In this document: piece after piece, positions 10,014-18,972 of the stretch
Layout: each line of letters begins with the position of its first letter
How positions within the stretch are numbered: the first letter of the stretch is position 1
Assembly: GCF_038594605.1 (NCBI RefSeq)
Contig: NZ_JBCFZM010000001.1
Span: 1,364,001 to 1,428,000 of the forward strand
Direction: 5' to 3'
DNA length: 64,000 bases
Source: Alteriqipengyuania bathyomarina_B
GTDB lineage: Bacteria; Pseudomonadota; Alphaproteobacteria; Sphingomonadales; Sphingomonadaceae
The notes under the pieces: generated by a model
The model's database searches: none
Told to the model about the DNA's origin: nothing
Seen by the model: the letters and a program-made list of their open reading frames with translations, nothing else
Made by a program: the position numbers and the translations under genes

Positions 10014-10685
10014 TCAGTCGTCGAGCTGCGAATAGGAGGGCGGCGGCTGGATCACATCCATCCGCTCACTCAGCAAAGGTCCGAAACTGGGCCTGCTCTT
10101 GAAAGCGGCATACCAGTCGCGGGTCGGCTGGTGATCCTTCAGATCGATCCCGCCGAGATAATCCGCCACCGAAAGCTGCGCGGCGGCGGCGATATCGGCC
10201 AGGCTCAGCTGCGGCCCGGCGAGCCATGCGCGGTGATCGAGCAGCCAGTCGAGATAGTCGAGATGGGCGTGGGCCAGCTTCATCGCCTCGCGGATGATCC
10301 GCGAATCGGGCGGCTCGCGGAGCACGAGGCGTTTCTTCATTCGCTCGTGCAGCAGCGGCATCGTGACATCGCCGAACAGGTTTTCCTCGAACAGGGCGAC
10401 CAGCCGACGGATTTCCGCGCGGTTCAGGGCAGAGCCATTGATCATCGGCGCGCGGTCGACCGTCTCTTCGAAATATTCGCAGATCGCGGTCGAATCGCTC
10501 AGCACGATGCCTTTCTCGGTCTCTTCCAGCACGGGCACGCGGCCCGCGTGGTTCATGTCGAAAAAGTCGTCGTCGGCATTCCACGGATCGAGCCGCTGAA
10601 GCGCAAAAGGCACGCCCTTCTCGCGCAGCAGGATACGCACCTTGCGGCTGAACGGGCACAGGGGAAATTGGTGGAGGGTCCACAT
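10014..10685 (-). CDS. Glutathione S-transferase family protein
   Basis: This 223-residue protein starts with a thioredoxin-fold domain carrying CPFSRKV, a glutaredoxin-like Cys near residue 10, and an ESTAIC-type glutathione-binding segment (SDSTAICEY). A helical GST C-terminal domain follows. The presence of Cys rather than only Ser suggests the omega/beta-like thiol-transferase group. The substrate is unknown. Confidence 0.88.
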   Translation of the reverse strand: MWTLHQFPLCPFSRKVRILLREKGVPFALQRLDPWNADDDFFDMNHAGRVPVLEETEKGIVLSDSTAICEYFEETVDRAPMINGSALNRAEIRRLVALFEENLFGDVTMPLLHERMKKRLVLREPPDSRIIREAMKLAHAHLDYLDWLLDHRAWLAGPQLSLADIAAAAQLSVADYLGGIDLKDHQPTRDWYAAFKSRPSFGPLLSERMDVIQPPPSYSQLDD

Positions 10686-10767
10686 AGGCCCCTCAGATGG
10701 AGCAAAGCGCTCCGCAAATCCAGATGCTTGGAGCGCAGTTTCGGCGCGGATCGCCGCAAAGCGGTGC

Positions 10768-11145
10768 CTAGATGCCCGAAGCTTCCAACATCAGCAGGCA
10801 CGGCGGCATGATCTCGTCGAGCGAGCCTTCGGCCAGGATCGCATTCGCCTGCTTGCGTATCCGCAATTCGATCGCCTGCCGGTCTAGCCCGGCCTCATCC
10901 ATCAGCCACGCGCCCGATTGCACGAAAAACTCGCGCCCGCGCTCGCCCAGCGGCGGATAGGCCAGCGCCGCTTCCTCGCCTTGCCGCTGACGTTCCGCAA
11001 TCAACGCGAAAGCCGCGGAGCAGCGCAGCGCACCTTGCTGGTCGGCCGGCAGAGGCATGGCCTCGGCAGGCTCCGTCCGAGGCGCGGCAGCATCGGCTGC
11101 GGGCTGGGCGACAAGAAAAACGATTGCGAGGAGGTTGGCGATCAT
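10768..11145 (-). CDS. Small secreted protein of unknown function
   Basis: I do not recognise a named family. The 125-residue product begins with a clear signal peptide (LLAIVFLVA then AADAAAP) and a mature helical part with two Cys residues, one near residue 42 (LRCSAAF) and one near the C-terminus (PPCLLM). These could form a disulfide in the periplasm. It is divergent from the aldehyde dehydrogenase and about 80 bases upstream of the GST gene. Confidence 0.7.
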   Translation of the reverse strand: MIANLLAIVFLVAQPAADAAAPRTEPAEAMPLPADQQGALRCSAAFALIAERQRQGEEAALAYPPLGERGREFFVQSGAWLMDEAGLDRQAIELRIRKQANAILAEGSLDEIMPPCLLMLEASGI

Positions 11146-11243
11146 GGCTCGGGCCTATACCTGACAGCCAAGCGCGTCGCTGCCCATTTCCGGGCGATGG
11201 TGCCAAAACACGACGAACCGTTTGCCGTAAGGAGCCTCCATTC

Positions 11244-12674
11244 ATGACCGACCATTCCTCCCTCCACCTCCTGATTGGCGGCGAACAGCTCTCCGGCGGC
11301 GGGCGCGAAACCCAGGATGTGATCGACCCCGCGACTGCCGAGGTGCTGGGCACCCTGCCCCATGCAAGCGCCGACGATCTCGACACCGCGCTCGCCAATG
11401 CGGACAAGGGCTTCAAGGAATGGCGCCGTGAAAGCGCGGACAAGCGCGCAGCCGCGCTCACCAAGGCGGCATCGCTGATCCGCGAGCGCGCCAAGGACAT
11501 CGGCATGCTGCTGACCCGCGAACAGGGCAAGCCGATCAAGGAAGCGATCGGCGAAGTGATCTACTGCGCGATGCTGTTCGAATTCTATGCCGGTGAGTGC
11601 AAGCGTACCTACGGGCGCGAACTGGTCCGCCCGACAGGGCAGAGCGCCCGCGTCATTTACGTACCGGTCGGCCCGGTCGCGGGCTTCGCGGCATGGAACT
11701 TCCCCGCGATCAACGTCGCCCGCAAGGTCGGCGGTGCGATTGCGGCGGGCTGCTCGGTCATCGTCAAGCCTTCGGAGGAAACGCCGGCGGCGGGTCTCGC
11801 GCTGGTCCAGGCGCTGCTCGACGGCGGCGTGCCTGCCGATGTCTGCCAGGTGGTGTTCGGCGTGCCCGACGAGGTCAGCCGCCACCTGCTCGCAAGCCCG
11901 GTCATCCGCAAGGTCACCTTCACCGGCTCCACCGCAGTGGGCAAACATCTGACCAAGCTGGCGGCGGAAGACATGAAGGTCACCACCATGGAACTGGGCG
12001 GCCATGCCCCGGTGATGGTGTTCAAGGATAGCGACGTCGACACCGTGCTCGATACGATGGTCGGCGCAGCGTTCCGCAATGCCGGCCAGGTCTGCGTCAG
12101 CCCGACGCGCTTTCTTGTCGAGCAGGACCTGTTCGAGAATTTCCGCGACGGCTTTATCGAGCGCGCGAAGGCCATCACCGTGGGCAACGGGATGGATCAG
12201 GACACGCGAATGGGCCCGATGGCGAACGAGCGCGGACCCGAAGGTCTCGCCAAGAAGATCGCCGATGCGAAGGACAAGGGCGCCAAGATCGACACCGGTG
12301 GCGAGCGGATCGGCAACCAGGGCTTCTTCTTCGAACCGACCGTGCTCAGCGAAGTGCCGACCAATGCCGAGATCATGAACGAGGAGCCGTTCGGCCCCGT
12401 CGCGCTGATCAATCCGATGGCCAGCGCCGATGCGATCATCGAAGAGGCGAACCGCCTGCCCTACGGCCTCGCCGCCTATGCCTGGACCAACGATCCCAAG
12501 CTGCGCAGTCGCCTTGCAGCCGATGTCGAAGCCGGGATGCTGGCGATCAACGGCGCGAACGTGAGCGCGCCCGATGCGCCCTTCGGCGGGGTCAAGTGGT
12601 CGGGCCACGGGCAGGAAGACGGCGCCGAAGGCGTGATGCACTGCATGGTGCCCAAGACCGTCCACGAAAGCTGA
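11244..12674 (+). CDS. NAD(P)-dependent aldehyde dehydrogenase (succinate-semialdehyde dehydrogenase-like)
   Basis: This is a full-length 476-residue aldehyde dehydrogenase. It has the NAD-binding segment FTGSTAVGK, the catalytic Glu in MELGGH and the nucleophilic Cys in NAGQVC. It oxidises an aldehyde to the acid in the cytoplasm. Overall character fits succinate-semialdehyde or glycolaldehyde dehydrogenases, but the true substrate is not determined by sequence. The ATG at 11244 is preceded by AAGGAGCC at good spacing; the frame is open further upstream without a better start. Confidence 0.92.
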   Translation: MTDHSSLHLLIGGEQLSGGGRETQDVIDPATAEVLGTLPHASADDLDTALANADKGFKEWRRESADKRAAALTKAASLIRERAKDIGMLLTREQGKPIKEAIGEVIYCAMLFEFYAGECKRTYGRELVRPTGQSARVIYVPVGPVAGFAAWNFPAINVARKVGGAIAAGCSVIVKPSEETPAAGLALVQALLDGGVPADVCQVVFGVPDEVSRHLLASPVIRKVTFTGSTAVGKHLTKLAAEDMKVTTMELGGHAPVMVFKDSDVDTVLDTMVGAAFRNAGQVCVSPTRFLVEQDLFENFRDGFIERAKAITVGNGMDQDTRMGPMANERGPEGLAKKIADAKDKGAKIDTGGERIGNQGFFFEPTVLSEVPTNAEIMNEEPFGPVALINPMASADAIIEEANRLPYGLAAYAWTNDPKLRSRLAADVEAGMLAINGANVSAPDAPFGGVKWSGHGQEDGAEGVMHCMVPKTVHES

Positions 12675-12712
12675 TCTGTTCGAGGGGGGCCGCTACGCCC
12701 CCTCGATCTGGC

Positions 12713-13369
12713 TCACCGCGCCACCCGCGCAGGATCGATCCAGCGCCGAAGTTCGATCCGGTCGCCGGCGAGATCGACGATCAGCAGCTCGTCGCGGTCG
12801 GGATAGCCGAGCAGGATCGAGAGGCGCGTGTCGTCGAGCATCTCCATATGGTGGATCGCGACATAGCCGCGCGCCACCAGCGAGGATTTGAAATCGTCGA
12901 GCCCGCCCAGCAGCAGGCGGCGCCCGCGCAGCCCCTCTCCGCGCAATTCGGCATCGAGCATGAAGTGCGTCGGCGCGGGGACTGGGAAGCCATCCTCGAC
13001 ATCCGGCGAAGTGCCGTTGACCACGCCCGGCACCGGCCAGATGAGCCGGTGGCCGCGCACGAAGTTGCGCTCGTTGGGCAGCAGCGAAACGCTTACCCCG
13101 CTCTCCTTGTCGATAATCAGCACGTTGGTGACCGGTGCGCCGTAACTGGCACTCGAAACGCTTTCGCGCGGGCGTTGGCGCGGCCCGCCCACGGTCGCAA
13201 GCAGCCAGTTCGTGCCCGCGACGGGCGAAACGCCCGAGACGATCGCGGCAGGCGCGGCCTGCATCGTGTCGACCTCGCCGAAATCGGCATCCTCGCGATC
13301 GCCGAACGGCAGCATCGGTTCGCACGCGGTCAGCAGGCCGGCGGCCAGCAGCAGCGGCACAATCTTCAT
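12713..13369 (-). CDS. Predicted lipoprotein of unknown function
   Basis: The 218-residue product begins with a type II signal peptide (MKIVPLLLAAGLLTAC), so the mature protein should be lipid-anchored at Cys16. The body is beta-rich, with many alternating hydrophobic residues, and has no recognised domain. The start at 13369 is chosen over an in-frame ATG at 13456 because it gives the lipobox and has a GGGGAGGG ribosome-binding site. It is divergent from the DUF3422 gene. Confidence 0.75.
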   Translation of the reverse strand: MKIVPLLLAAGLLTACEPMLPFGDREDADFGEVDTMQAAPAAIVSGVSPVAGTNWLLATVGGPRQRPRESVSSASYGAPVTNVLIIDKESGVSVSLLPNERNFVRGHRLIWPVPGVVNGTSPDVEDGFPVPAPTHFMLDAELRGEGLRGRRLLLGGLDDFKSSLVARGYVAIHHMEMLDDTRLSILLGYPDRDELLIVDLAGDRIELRRWIDPARVAR

Positions 13370-13497
13370 CGTCACCCTCCCCTTGCTCGAGCCCTTCATG
13401 CCATGAGTTGGGCCAGGGCCATAACTCCATTTTGATACGGCCCATCTATTCGGCACATTCTCTTGGCGCTATTGCTTCGATTGGTGTATTGCACGCC

Positions 13498-14814
13498 ATG
13501 GCTTTCACGGAGCATCCTTTGCGGCGTGAACTGGTGCACGAGATGCACCTGCGCCGCTTTGCTCCGGTCGAGGCTCCGGCGCGCATCATCCAGATGGTCT
13601 GCCTGATCGACGAAGATGAGCGCAAGGCAGAGCAGCAGCATCTCGCCAACGCGCCCGTCAGCCCGCATGCGCAGGAACGCGAACGACGCCATGCGGTGCT
13701 GCATTTCGATCAGGGCGTCGTCTTTCTGTGGGAACGCCATACCGAGGCGACCACCATCACGCTGATCGCCCGCAGCAATGTGCGGGATACGCACGAAGCG
13801 CACGCGCTGGCGGACTGGTTGGCGGCGTGGCCTGGCGTCGTCCTGCGTGCCACCCGCGTTTTTGTCGAGCCCTCCGACAGCGAAGCCGAGGCGCTGCTGC
13901 CTGAAATGCGTTTCGAAGAGCAGGATTTGGTGTCCTGCCTCGTTTGCTCGAACGTGCGCGTCTGGTCCGATTTCCGCATCCGCGAAGACGGATACGGCAG
14001 ACTGCTGCTGTCCGCTCCCGGGCGCGAACCCGATGATCTGGGCCGCATCGTCCAGCGCCTGCAGGAACTCGGCAACTACCGCAATCTCGCGCTGGTCGGC
14101 CTGCCCCCCGTCCAGCGGCTGATGCCCGAACTCAACACGCTCGAAAGCCAGCTGGCCGAATACTCGCAGCTTCTGATCGACGACGGCAAAGGCGAAGACG
14201 AAGACCTGCTGCTCGACCTTTCCACCGTGTCGGCCAAGCTGGCGCGCCTGCGGGCGGAAAACAGCTATCGTACCAGCGCGAGCCAGGCCTATGCGCAGAT
14301 CGCGGCCGACCGGCTGGAAGCGCTGAAGGTCGAACCGATCGAGGGATTCCAGAGCCTGCGGGACTTCACCGAACGGCGCCTGGTCCCCGCCACCCGAACG
14401 ATCGACACCTTCAACGGGCGTCTGCGGCGGCTTTCGGAACGCAGCGGCGATGCCATCGCGCTCCTCAACACGCGGATCGACACGCGGATCAAGGCCCAGA
14501 ACCTCGAATTGCTGCGCTCGATGGACAGCACCTTCAATCTTCAGCTGCGGTTGCAGAACCTGGTCGAGGTGCTGTCCGTGATCGCAGCGAGTTACTACGC
14601 GGTCGCGCTGATTGCCTACATGGCCAAGGGCGCGAAGGCGTTCGGCAAGGGCGAGATCGTCGACGTCGCTATCGGGCTGGTGACCCCGGCGGTGATCCTG
14701 ACGATCTTCCTGCTCGTCTCGCGCATCCGCCACCGTTTCATCCGGGAAACCGAGGACGCGGCCGACCGTTCTAAGAAAAGCGATGCTTTGAAACCGCCTG
14801 GAAAAGGTTTATAG
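13498..14814 (+). CDS. DUF3422 family membrane protein
   Basis: The 438-residue product matches the DUF3422 pattern: an N-terminal HPLRRELVHEMHLRRF segment, a mixed middle domain, a coiled region, then two C-terminal membrane segments (LSVIAASYYAVALIAYM, then TPAVILTIFLLVSRI) and a basic tail. The function of this family is unknown. The ATG at 13498 begins the conserved N-terminus; the long open frame upstream of it is chance. Confidence 0.88.
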   Translation: MAFTEHPLRRELVHEMHLRRFAPVEAPARIIQMVCLIDEDERKAEQQHLANAPVSPHAQERERRHAVLHFDQGVVFLWERHTEATTITLIARSNVRDTHEAHALADWLAAWPGVVLRATRVFVEPSDSEAEALLPEMRFEEQDLVSCLVCSNVRVWSDFRIREDGYGRLLLSAPGREPDDLGRIVQRLQELGNYRNLALVGLPPVQRLMPELNTLESQLAEYSQLLIDDGKGEDEDLLLDLSTVSAKLARLRAENSYRTSASQAYAQIAADRLEALKVEPIEGFQSLRDFTERRLVPATRTIDTFNGRLRRLSERSGDAIALLNTRIDTRIKAQNLELLRSMDSTFNLQLRLQNLVEVLSVIAASYYAVALIAYMAKGAKAFGKGEIVDVAIGLVTPAVILTIFLLVSRIRHRFIRETEDAADRSKKSDALKPPGKGL

Positions 14815-14857
14815 CACACGGGTGACGTAGCGTTTTTGTGGGTGAGGAGAAGAATAT

Positions 14858-15334
14858 ATGAAGAAATCTCATGGCTTTGTCGGCAGCATGGCAATCGCCT
14901 GCCTGCTCGTTTCCGCCGGGTGTAACAGCCGCGCGGACGAAGAAGCGGCGGCACCCACCGAAACGGCCGAAACCACTGCGCCCGCAGAAACCGCGGCACC
15001 GGCAGCCGACGTCGATCTTGCAAGCCTCACCGGCGATGCTTCCGCGGGCGAACAGGTATTTGCGGTCTGCACCACCTGCCACTCGGTGGAAGAAGGCGTG
15101 AACAAGACCGGTCCTTCGCTGCATGGCATCGTTGGCCGCGAAGCGGGCTCGGTCGCCGACTTCAACTACACCGACGCGAACAAGAACAGCGGCATCACCT
15201 GGACGCCGGAAGAGCTGTTCGTGTATCTCGCCGATCCGCAGGCGAAGATCCCGGGCACCAAGATGATCTTCCCCGGCATCAAGGACCCGCAGCAGCGCGC
15301 GGACCTGATCGCCTATCTGGAAACGCAGTCCTGA
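14858..15334 (+). CDS. Membrane-anchored class I cytochrome c (lipoprotein)
   Basis: This 158-residue protein has a lipoprotein signal ending VSAGC (Cys22), an Ala/Thr/Glu-rich flexible spacer of about 35 residues, then a c2-type cytochrome domain. The haem motif is CTTCH (71-75) and the likely axial Met is in GTKMIF (Met136). It should carry electrons at the periplasmic face on a tether, like cytochrome cy. It sits next to the photosynthesis cluster, so it may re-reduce the reaction centre (inference), or simply serve an oxidase. The gene is monocistronic and ends in a strong terminator. Confidence 0.9.
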   Translation: MKKSHGFVGSMAIACLLVSAGCNSRADEEAAAPTETAETTAPAETAAPAADVDLASLTGDASAGEQVFAVCTTCHSVEEGVNKTGPSLHGIVGREAGSVADFNYTDANKNSGITWTPEELFVYLADPQAKIPGTKMIFPGIKDPQQRADLIAYLETQS

Positions 15335-15382
15335 TGTGTAAGGCCTGAAGCCTCGGGCTTCGGGCGAATTCACCGGATCTGA

Positions 15383-15420
15383 AAAAGGGGCGCTCTCGCG
15401 ATGGCGAGGGCGCCCCTTTT
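15383..15420 (+). terminator. Strong Rho-independent terminator after the cytochrome c gene
   Basis: A 17-bp stem with one G-U pair (AAAAGGGGCGC... with GCGCCCCTTTT), a GATG tetraloop and a T run. It probably works in both directions, also ending transcripts from the minus strand. Confidence 0.92.
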
Positions 15421-15483
15421 CGTTGCGGTGTTTTTTTGCAGGTGGGACGTTGCGGGCGCGCGATGCGCGCTGGCTCGATCGGG

Positions 15484-15705
15484 TCAGTCGACCTTCGGGC
15501 GACCTTCCTCGCGCCGTTCCTCTTCCGCCTCCTTGCGCCGCATTTCCTCAGCGGCCTTGCCTTCGGGCGTATCCATGGGATGGCGGTTGGAGCGCTTGCG
15601 CAAAAAGATCGCGAAGATCACGACTGCCGCGATCAGAACCACCAGCATGGTGCCGATATTGAGCGGCGCGGCGATCCCGAGCAGGGGCAAATTTGTAATG
15701 GACAT
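15484..15705 (-). CDS. Small single-pass membrane protein with charged tail
   Basis: The 73-residue product has one membrane segment (about residues 17-36, IGTMLVVLIAAVVIFAIFL) and a highly charged helical C-terminus (EEMRRKEAEEERREEGR). No family is recognised. It lies 125 bases downstream of hemA on the same strand, so it may be the last gene of the long photosynthesis operon or independently transcribed. Codon use is like its neighbours. Confidence 0.6.
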   Translation of the reverse strand: MSITNLPLLGIAAPLNIGTMLVVLIAAVVIFAIFLRKRSNRHPMDTPEGKAAEEMRRKEAEEERREEGRPKVD

Positions 15706-15830
15706 AGGGGATTTCTCGCTTTCTCCCCTCCGTCAAACCAACGAAGCGGCCTGCGCGTTCGTTCCGAAAGCGCCCGCTTCGCACAGGCTTCACACCGACC
15801 TGCGCGCTCCGCGTGTCGCCGCCTGCGGCG

Positions 15831-17051
15831 TCAGGCAACCGCGTCCATCCGTGCCAGTTCGCACTGCGACCAGATCTCGCTCAGCGCATCGATGAGCCGA
15901 CCGATGTCGCCATCTGTATGAACCGGGGAAGGCGTGATCCGCAGGCGCTCGGTGCCGACCGGCACGGTCGGGTAATTGATCGGCTGCACATAGATGCCGT
16001 GGTTGTCCATCAACCAGTCGCTGATCCGTTTGCACTTGTGCGCATCGCCCACCATCACCGGGATGATGTGGCTGGGATTGGCGAGATGCGGGATACCGAT
16101 CGCATCCAGCTTGCGGCGCACCTGCGCCACCCGGTCCTTGTGCCGCGCGCGCTCCATCTCGCTGGTCTTGAGATGGCGGATGCTCGCTGCCGCACCCGCA
16201 GCAACAGCGGGGGGTAGCGCGGTCGAGAAGATGAAACCGCTGGCGAAGGTCCGGACGAAATCGACGAGATCGGCGCTGGCCGCGATATAGCCGCCCATGA
16301 CGCCGAACGCCTTGCCCAGCGTGCCCTCGATCACGGTGATCCGGTCCATCAGCCCTTCGCGTTCGGCCACCCCGCCGCCGCGCGGGCCGTAGAGGCCCAC
16401 GCCGTGGACCTCGTCGATATAGCTCATCGCGCCATGCTCCTCGCACACGTCGAGAATCTCGGCGATGGGGGCGATGTCGCCATCCATCGAATAGACGCTT
16501 TCGAAGGCGACCAGCTTGGGCACTTCGGGGCCGTAGTCCGACAGTTTGCGGTCGAGATCTTCGACGTCGTTGTGCGACCAAATCTTGTAGGGTGCCCGGC
16601 TGTAGCGAATACCCTCGATCATGCTCGCATGGTTGAGCGCGTCGGAGAACACGACGCAGCCCGGGATCTTCCCCGCCAGCGTGCCCAGCCCCGCCCAGTT
16701 GGAAACATAGCCGCTGGTAAACAGCAGCGCTGCTTCCTTGCCGTGGAGGTCGGCCAGCTCGCGCTCCAGTTCGACATGGAAATGGTTGGTGCCCGAGATA
16801 TTGCGCGTGCCGCCCGCACCCGCGCCGCATTCTTCCAGCGCGTCGTGCATCGCGTCGACCACGACCGGGTGCTGGCCCATGCCGAGATAGTCGTTCGAGC
16901 ACCATACGGTGACCGGCTGCGTCTCCTCGCCCACGAAGCGCGTCGCCTGCGGGAAGTTGCCACGATGGCGCTTGATGTCGGTAAAGACGCGATAGCGCCC
17001 TTCTTCCCGAACCGTGTCGAGCTGGTCCTTGAAGAAAGCATCATAGTCCAT
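15831..17051 (-). CDS. hemA: 5-aminolevulinate synthase
   Basis: HemA condenses glycine and succinyl-CoA to 5-aminolevulinate (C4 pathway), the first step toward haem and bacteriochlorophyll. The 406-residue product has the family's CGNDYLGM-like motif (CSNDYLGM), the PLP Lys in TLGKAFG, and the DEVHGVGLYG segment. The start at 17051 (MDYDAFF) matches the usual HemA N-terminus and has GGAG upstream. An in-frame ATG at 17075 overlaps the puhE stop as TAATG and would add 8 residues; either may be used. It is the last enzyme gene of the bchF operon, tying tetrapyrrole entry to photosynthesis expression. Confidence 0.96.
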   Translation of the reverse strand: MDYDAFFKDQLDTVREEGRYRVFTDIKRHRGNFPQATRFVGEETQPVTVWCSNDYLGMGQHPVVVDAMHDALEECGAGAGGTRNISGTNHFHVELERELADLHGKEAALLFTSGYVSNWAGLGTLAGKIPGCVVFSDALNHASMIEGIRYSRAPYKIWSHNDVEDLDRKLSDYGPEVPKLVAFESVYSMDGDIAPIAEILDVCEEHGAMSYIDEVHGVGLYGPRGGGVAEREGLMDRITVIEGTLGKAFGVMGGYIAASADLVDFVRTFASGFIFSTALPPAVAAGAAASIRHLKTSEMERARHKDRVAQVRRKLDAIGIPHLANPSHIIPVMVGDAHKCKRISDWLMDNHGIYVQPINYPTVPVGTERLRITPSPVHTDGDIGRLIDALSEIWSQCELARMDAVA

Positions 17052-17074
17052 CGGGCAATTCTCCGTCTCGTGCA

Positions 17075-17875
17075 TTATAGCCCCCTCATCGCATTCGTGT
17101 GCGCCCGCTTCTCCCGCGCGGCAATGGCCCAGCCCCACAGCGCACCATCGCGCAGCGGCAGGGCAAAGAACAGATGTTCGATCGCGCCCAGTGCGGCGAG
17201 TGCGAACAGCAGGGTCGCGCGCGTCTCCGGCCCGCCGGCCGGTGCCATCGCGGCCAGCACGCCGAGCCATACGGCAAGCGTAATGGTGCCCGCGATGCTC
17301 AGGCCCAGCAGCGCGGTGAAGCGGTTGGGCCCGAAATAGCTCGTCAGATAGGCGAGGTGGCGCGGCAGGATATCGGTGCTGGCATTGGGCACGCCCGCAT
17401 AGAGGTTGAGCTTGGAAAGCAGACGCAGGCCGAACAGCAGCGCGAAGACTTGTGCGCCGATCGGGTTGGGCTGGCCCCATGCTAGCACGATCAGCATCGC
17501 CGCCGTCGCCGCCAGCGCAATCTCGTGATGGATTACCGCCGCGCTCGCCTGCCGGAATCGTGCGAGGCCACGGACCTCGGGAGCCTGGGATTCGCGACGC
17601 GGACCGGTCACACCGCCGGTCAGAAATGCCAGTTCGTGCCAGCCCCAGATTGCCAGCGCCCCGGCAAAGCCGATCGTCGCGCCCGCAATTCCGGTCATCG
17701 TGTGCGATGCGACAATCATCGCCAGTCCGCCCACCCCTGCCACTCCGGCCAGCACGAGGCTGCGCACGAAGCTGCGGCGCGGCGCGTTCGCCGCCCACGC
17801 GATCAGCCCGGTCGCGAAAAACCACACCATGATGGTCGCCAGCACCGGCAGGACATGGCCGGAGAAGCTCACCAT
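17075..17875 (-). CDS. puhE: Photosynthetic complex assembly protein PuhE
   Basis: This 266-residue integral membrane protein has about seven or eight hydrophobic segments and the PuhE-like motif ATIGFAGALAIWGWHELAF, plus a LNLYAGVPNAS segment. PuhE is known to influence reaction-centre and bacteriochlorophyll assembly in purple bacteria. Its ATG lies inside the end of acsF (7-base overlap), and its TAA abuts hemA. The conserved order acsF-puhE-hemA supports the call. Confidence 0.93.
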   Translation of the reverse strand: MVSFSGHVLPVLATIMVWFFATGLIAWAANAPRRSFVRSLVLAGVAGVGGLAMIVASHTMTGIAGATIGFAGALAIWGWHELAFLTGGVTGPRRESQAPEVRGLARFRQASAAVIHHEIALAATAAMLIVLAWGQPNPIGAQVFALLFGLRLLSKLNLYAGVPNASTDILPRHLAYLTSYFGPNRFTALLGLSIAGTITLAVWLGVLAAMAPAGGPETRATLLFALAALGAIEHLFFALPLRDGALWGWAIAAREKRAHTNAMRGL

Positions 17876-18972
17876 GCGGGTTGCAGACGTACGCTTTGCG
17901 GCAGCTCGTTCTTCTGCGCGCGGTGGAAATACATCCGCGCGAAATTCCAGCCCGCACCGGCCATGCCGCTCGCGCGCTTGACCAGCCCGCCGATGCCGCC
18001 CTGCTCCTTGCCCTCCTCGATCCGCAGCGATGCCTGGCGCAGCGCCTCCATATGCGCGCGGAACTTCGGGCTGTCGGTATCAAGCTCGACCGGGAAGACC
18101 TGGCGGCTGATCTGGTTGCAGACCGAGAAGACCTTGTAGTCATATTCGGTCGGATCGACGCCCAGCGCCTCGTGGAACACCGGGCGCGCGTGGTCGCGCA
18201 CATACATCGTCGCATAGACCGCAAGCAGGAAGAAACGGATCCACAGCTTGTTGTGGCCCTTCAGCAGCTTGGGGTCGGCGCGCATCAGCATCGCGAAGGC
18301 CTCGCCATGGCGGAACTCATCGTTACACCATTCCTCGAACCAGTCGAAGATCGGGTGGAACTTGTTCTGCGGGTTCTTCTCGAGGTGCCGGAAGATCGTG
18401 ATGTAGCGGGCATAGCCGATCTTTTCGGACAGATAGACCGCGTACCAGATGAACTTCGGTTTGAAGAAGGTGTACTTCTTGGTCTTGGTGAGGAAGCCCA
18501 GATCGACGCCGATGCCTGCATCCTTCAGGCTTTCGTTGATGAAACCGGCATGGCGGCTCTCGTCGCGCGCCAGCAGCTTGAACAGGGCCTTCACATCGGG
18601 GTTCTTCGTGCGCCGCGCAATCTCCGCATAGAGCACGCAGCCGGAAAATTCCGACGTCATCGAACTGACCATGAAATCGGTGAACTCGGCACGCAGCGCG
18701 GGCTCGAGATTCTCGATCACGCCCTTGAAGCTGCCCTTGTCCTTGAAGTGCTGCTTGTTCGGGTCGCCGACCATGTCGGCAATCAGCTGGTCCCACTCCT
18801 CACGCACCAGCGAGACGTCGATCGCGTCGAGCGCATCGAAATCGGTGGTGTAGAAGCGCGGGGTGAGGATCGTGTCCTTTGTCGCGAGGGCCATTGCCTC
18901 GTCGCTGGTCATGATCTTGCCGCCATGCGCGGCTTCGATCTTGGTGCTCTCAATTTGGGCGGGCGCGTTCAT
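17869..18972 (-). CDS. acsF: Aerobic Mg-protoporphyrin IX monomethyl ester cyclase AcsF
   Basis: AcsF forms isocyclic ring E using O2, after BchM. The 367-residue protein carries the diiron ligands of the family in RDESRHAGF and in NDEFRHGEA. It is the only ring cyclase gene here; no radical-SAM bchE is in the window, which fits an aerobic phototroph. It overlaps the following puhE, and orf100 upstream overlaps it by 4 bases, so it sits in the long puh-bch operon. Confidence 0.97.
   Translation of the reverse strand: MNAPAQIESTKIEAAHGGKIMTSDEAMALATKDTILTPRFYTTDFDALDAIDVSLVREEWDQLIADMVGDPNKQHFKDKGSFKGVIENLEPALRAEFTDFMVSSMTSEFSGCVLYAEIARRTKNPDVKALFKLLARDESRHAGFINESLKDAGIGVDLGFLTKTKKYTFFKPKFIWYAVYLSEKIGYARYITIFRHLEKNPQNKFHPIFDWFEEWCNDEFRHGEAFAMLMRADPKLLKGHNKLWIRFFLLAVYATMYVRDHARPVFHEALGVDPTEYDYKVFSVCNQISRQVFPVELDTDSPKFRAHMEALRQASLRIEEGKEQGGIGGLVKRASGMAGAGWNFARMYFHRAQKNELPQSVRLQPAW

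Noticed and set aside
15831..18224. hemA read as a 797-codon gene reaching back over puhE and acsF.
   Set aside because: The upstream part is an out-of-frame reading of puhE and acsF and carries no HemA features. The real N-terminus is at 17051 or 17075.
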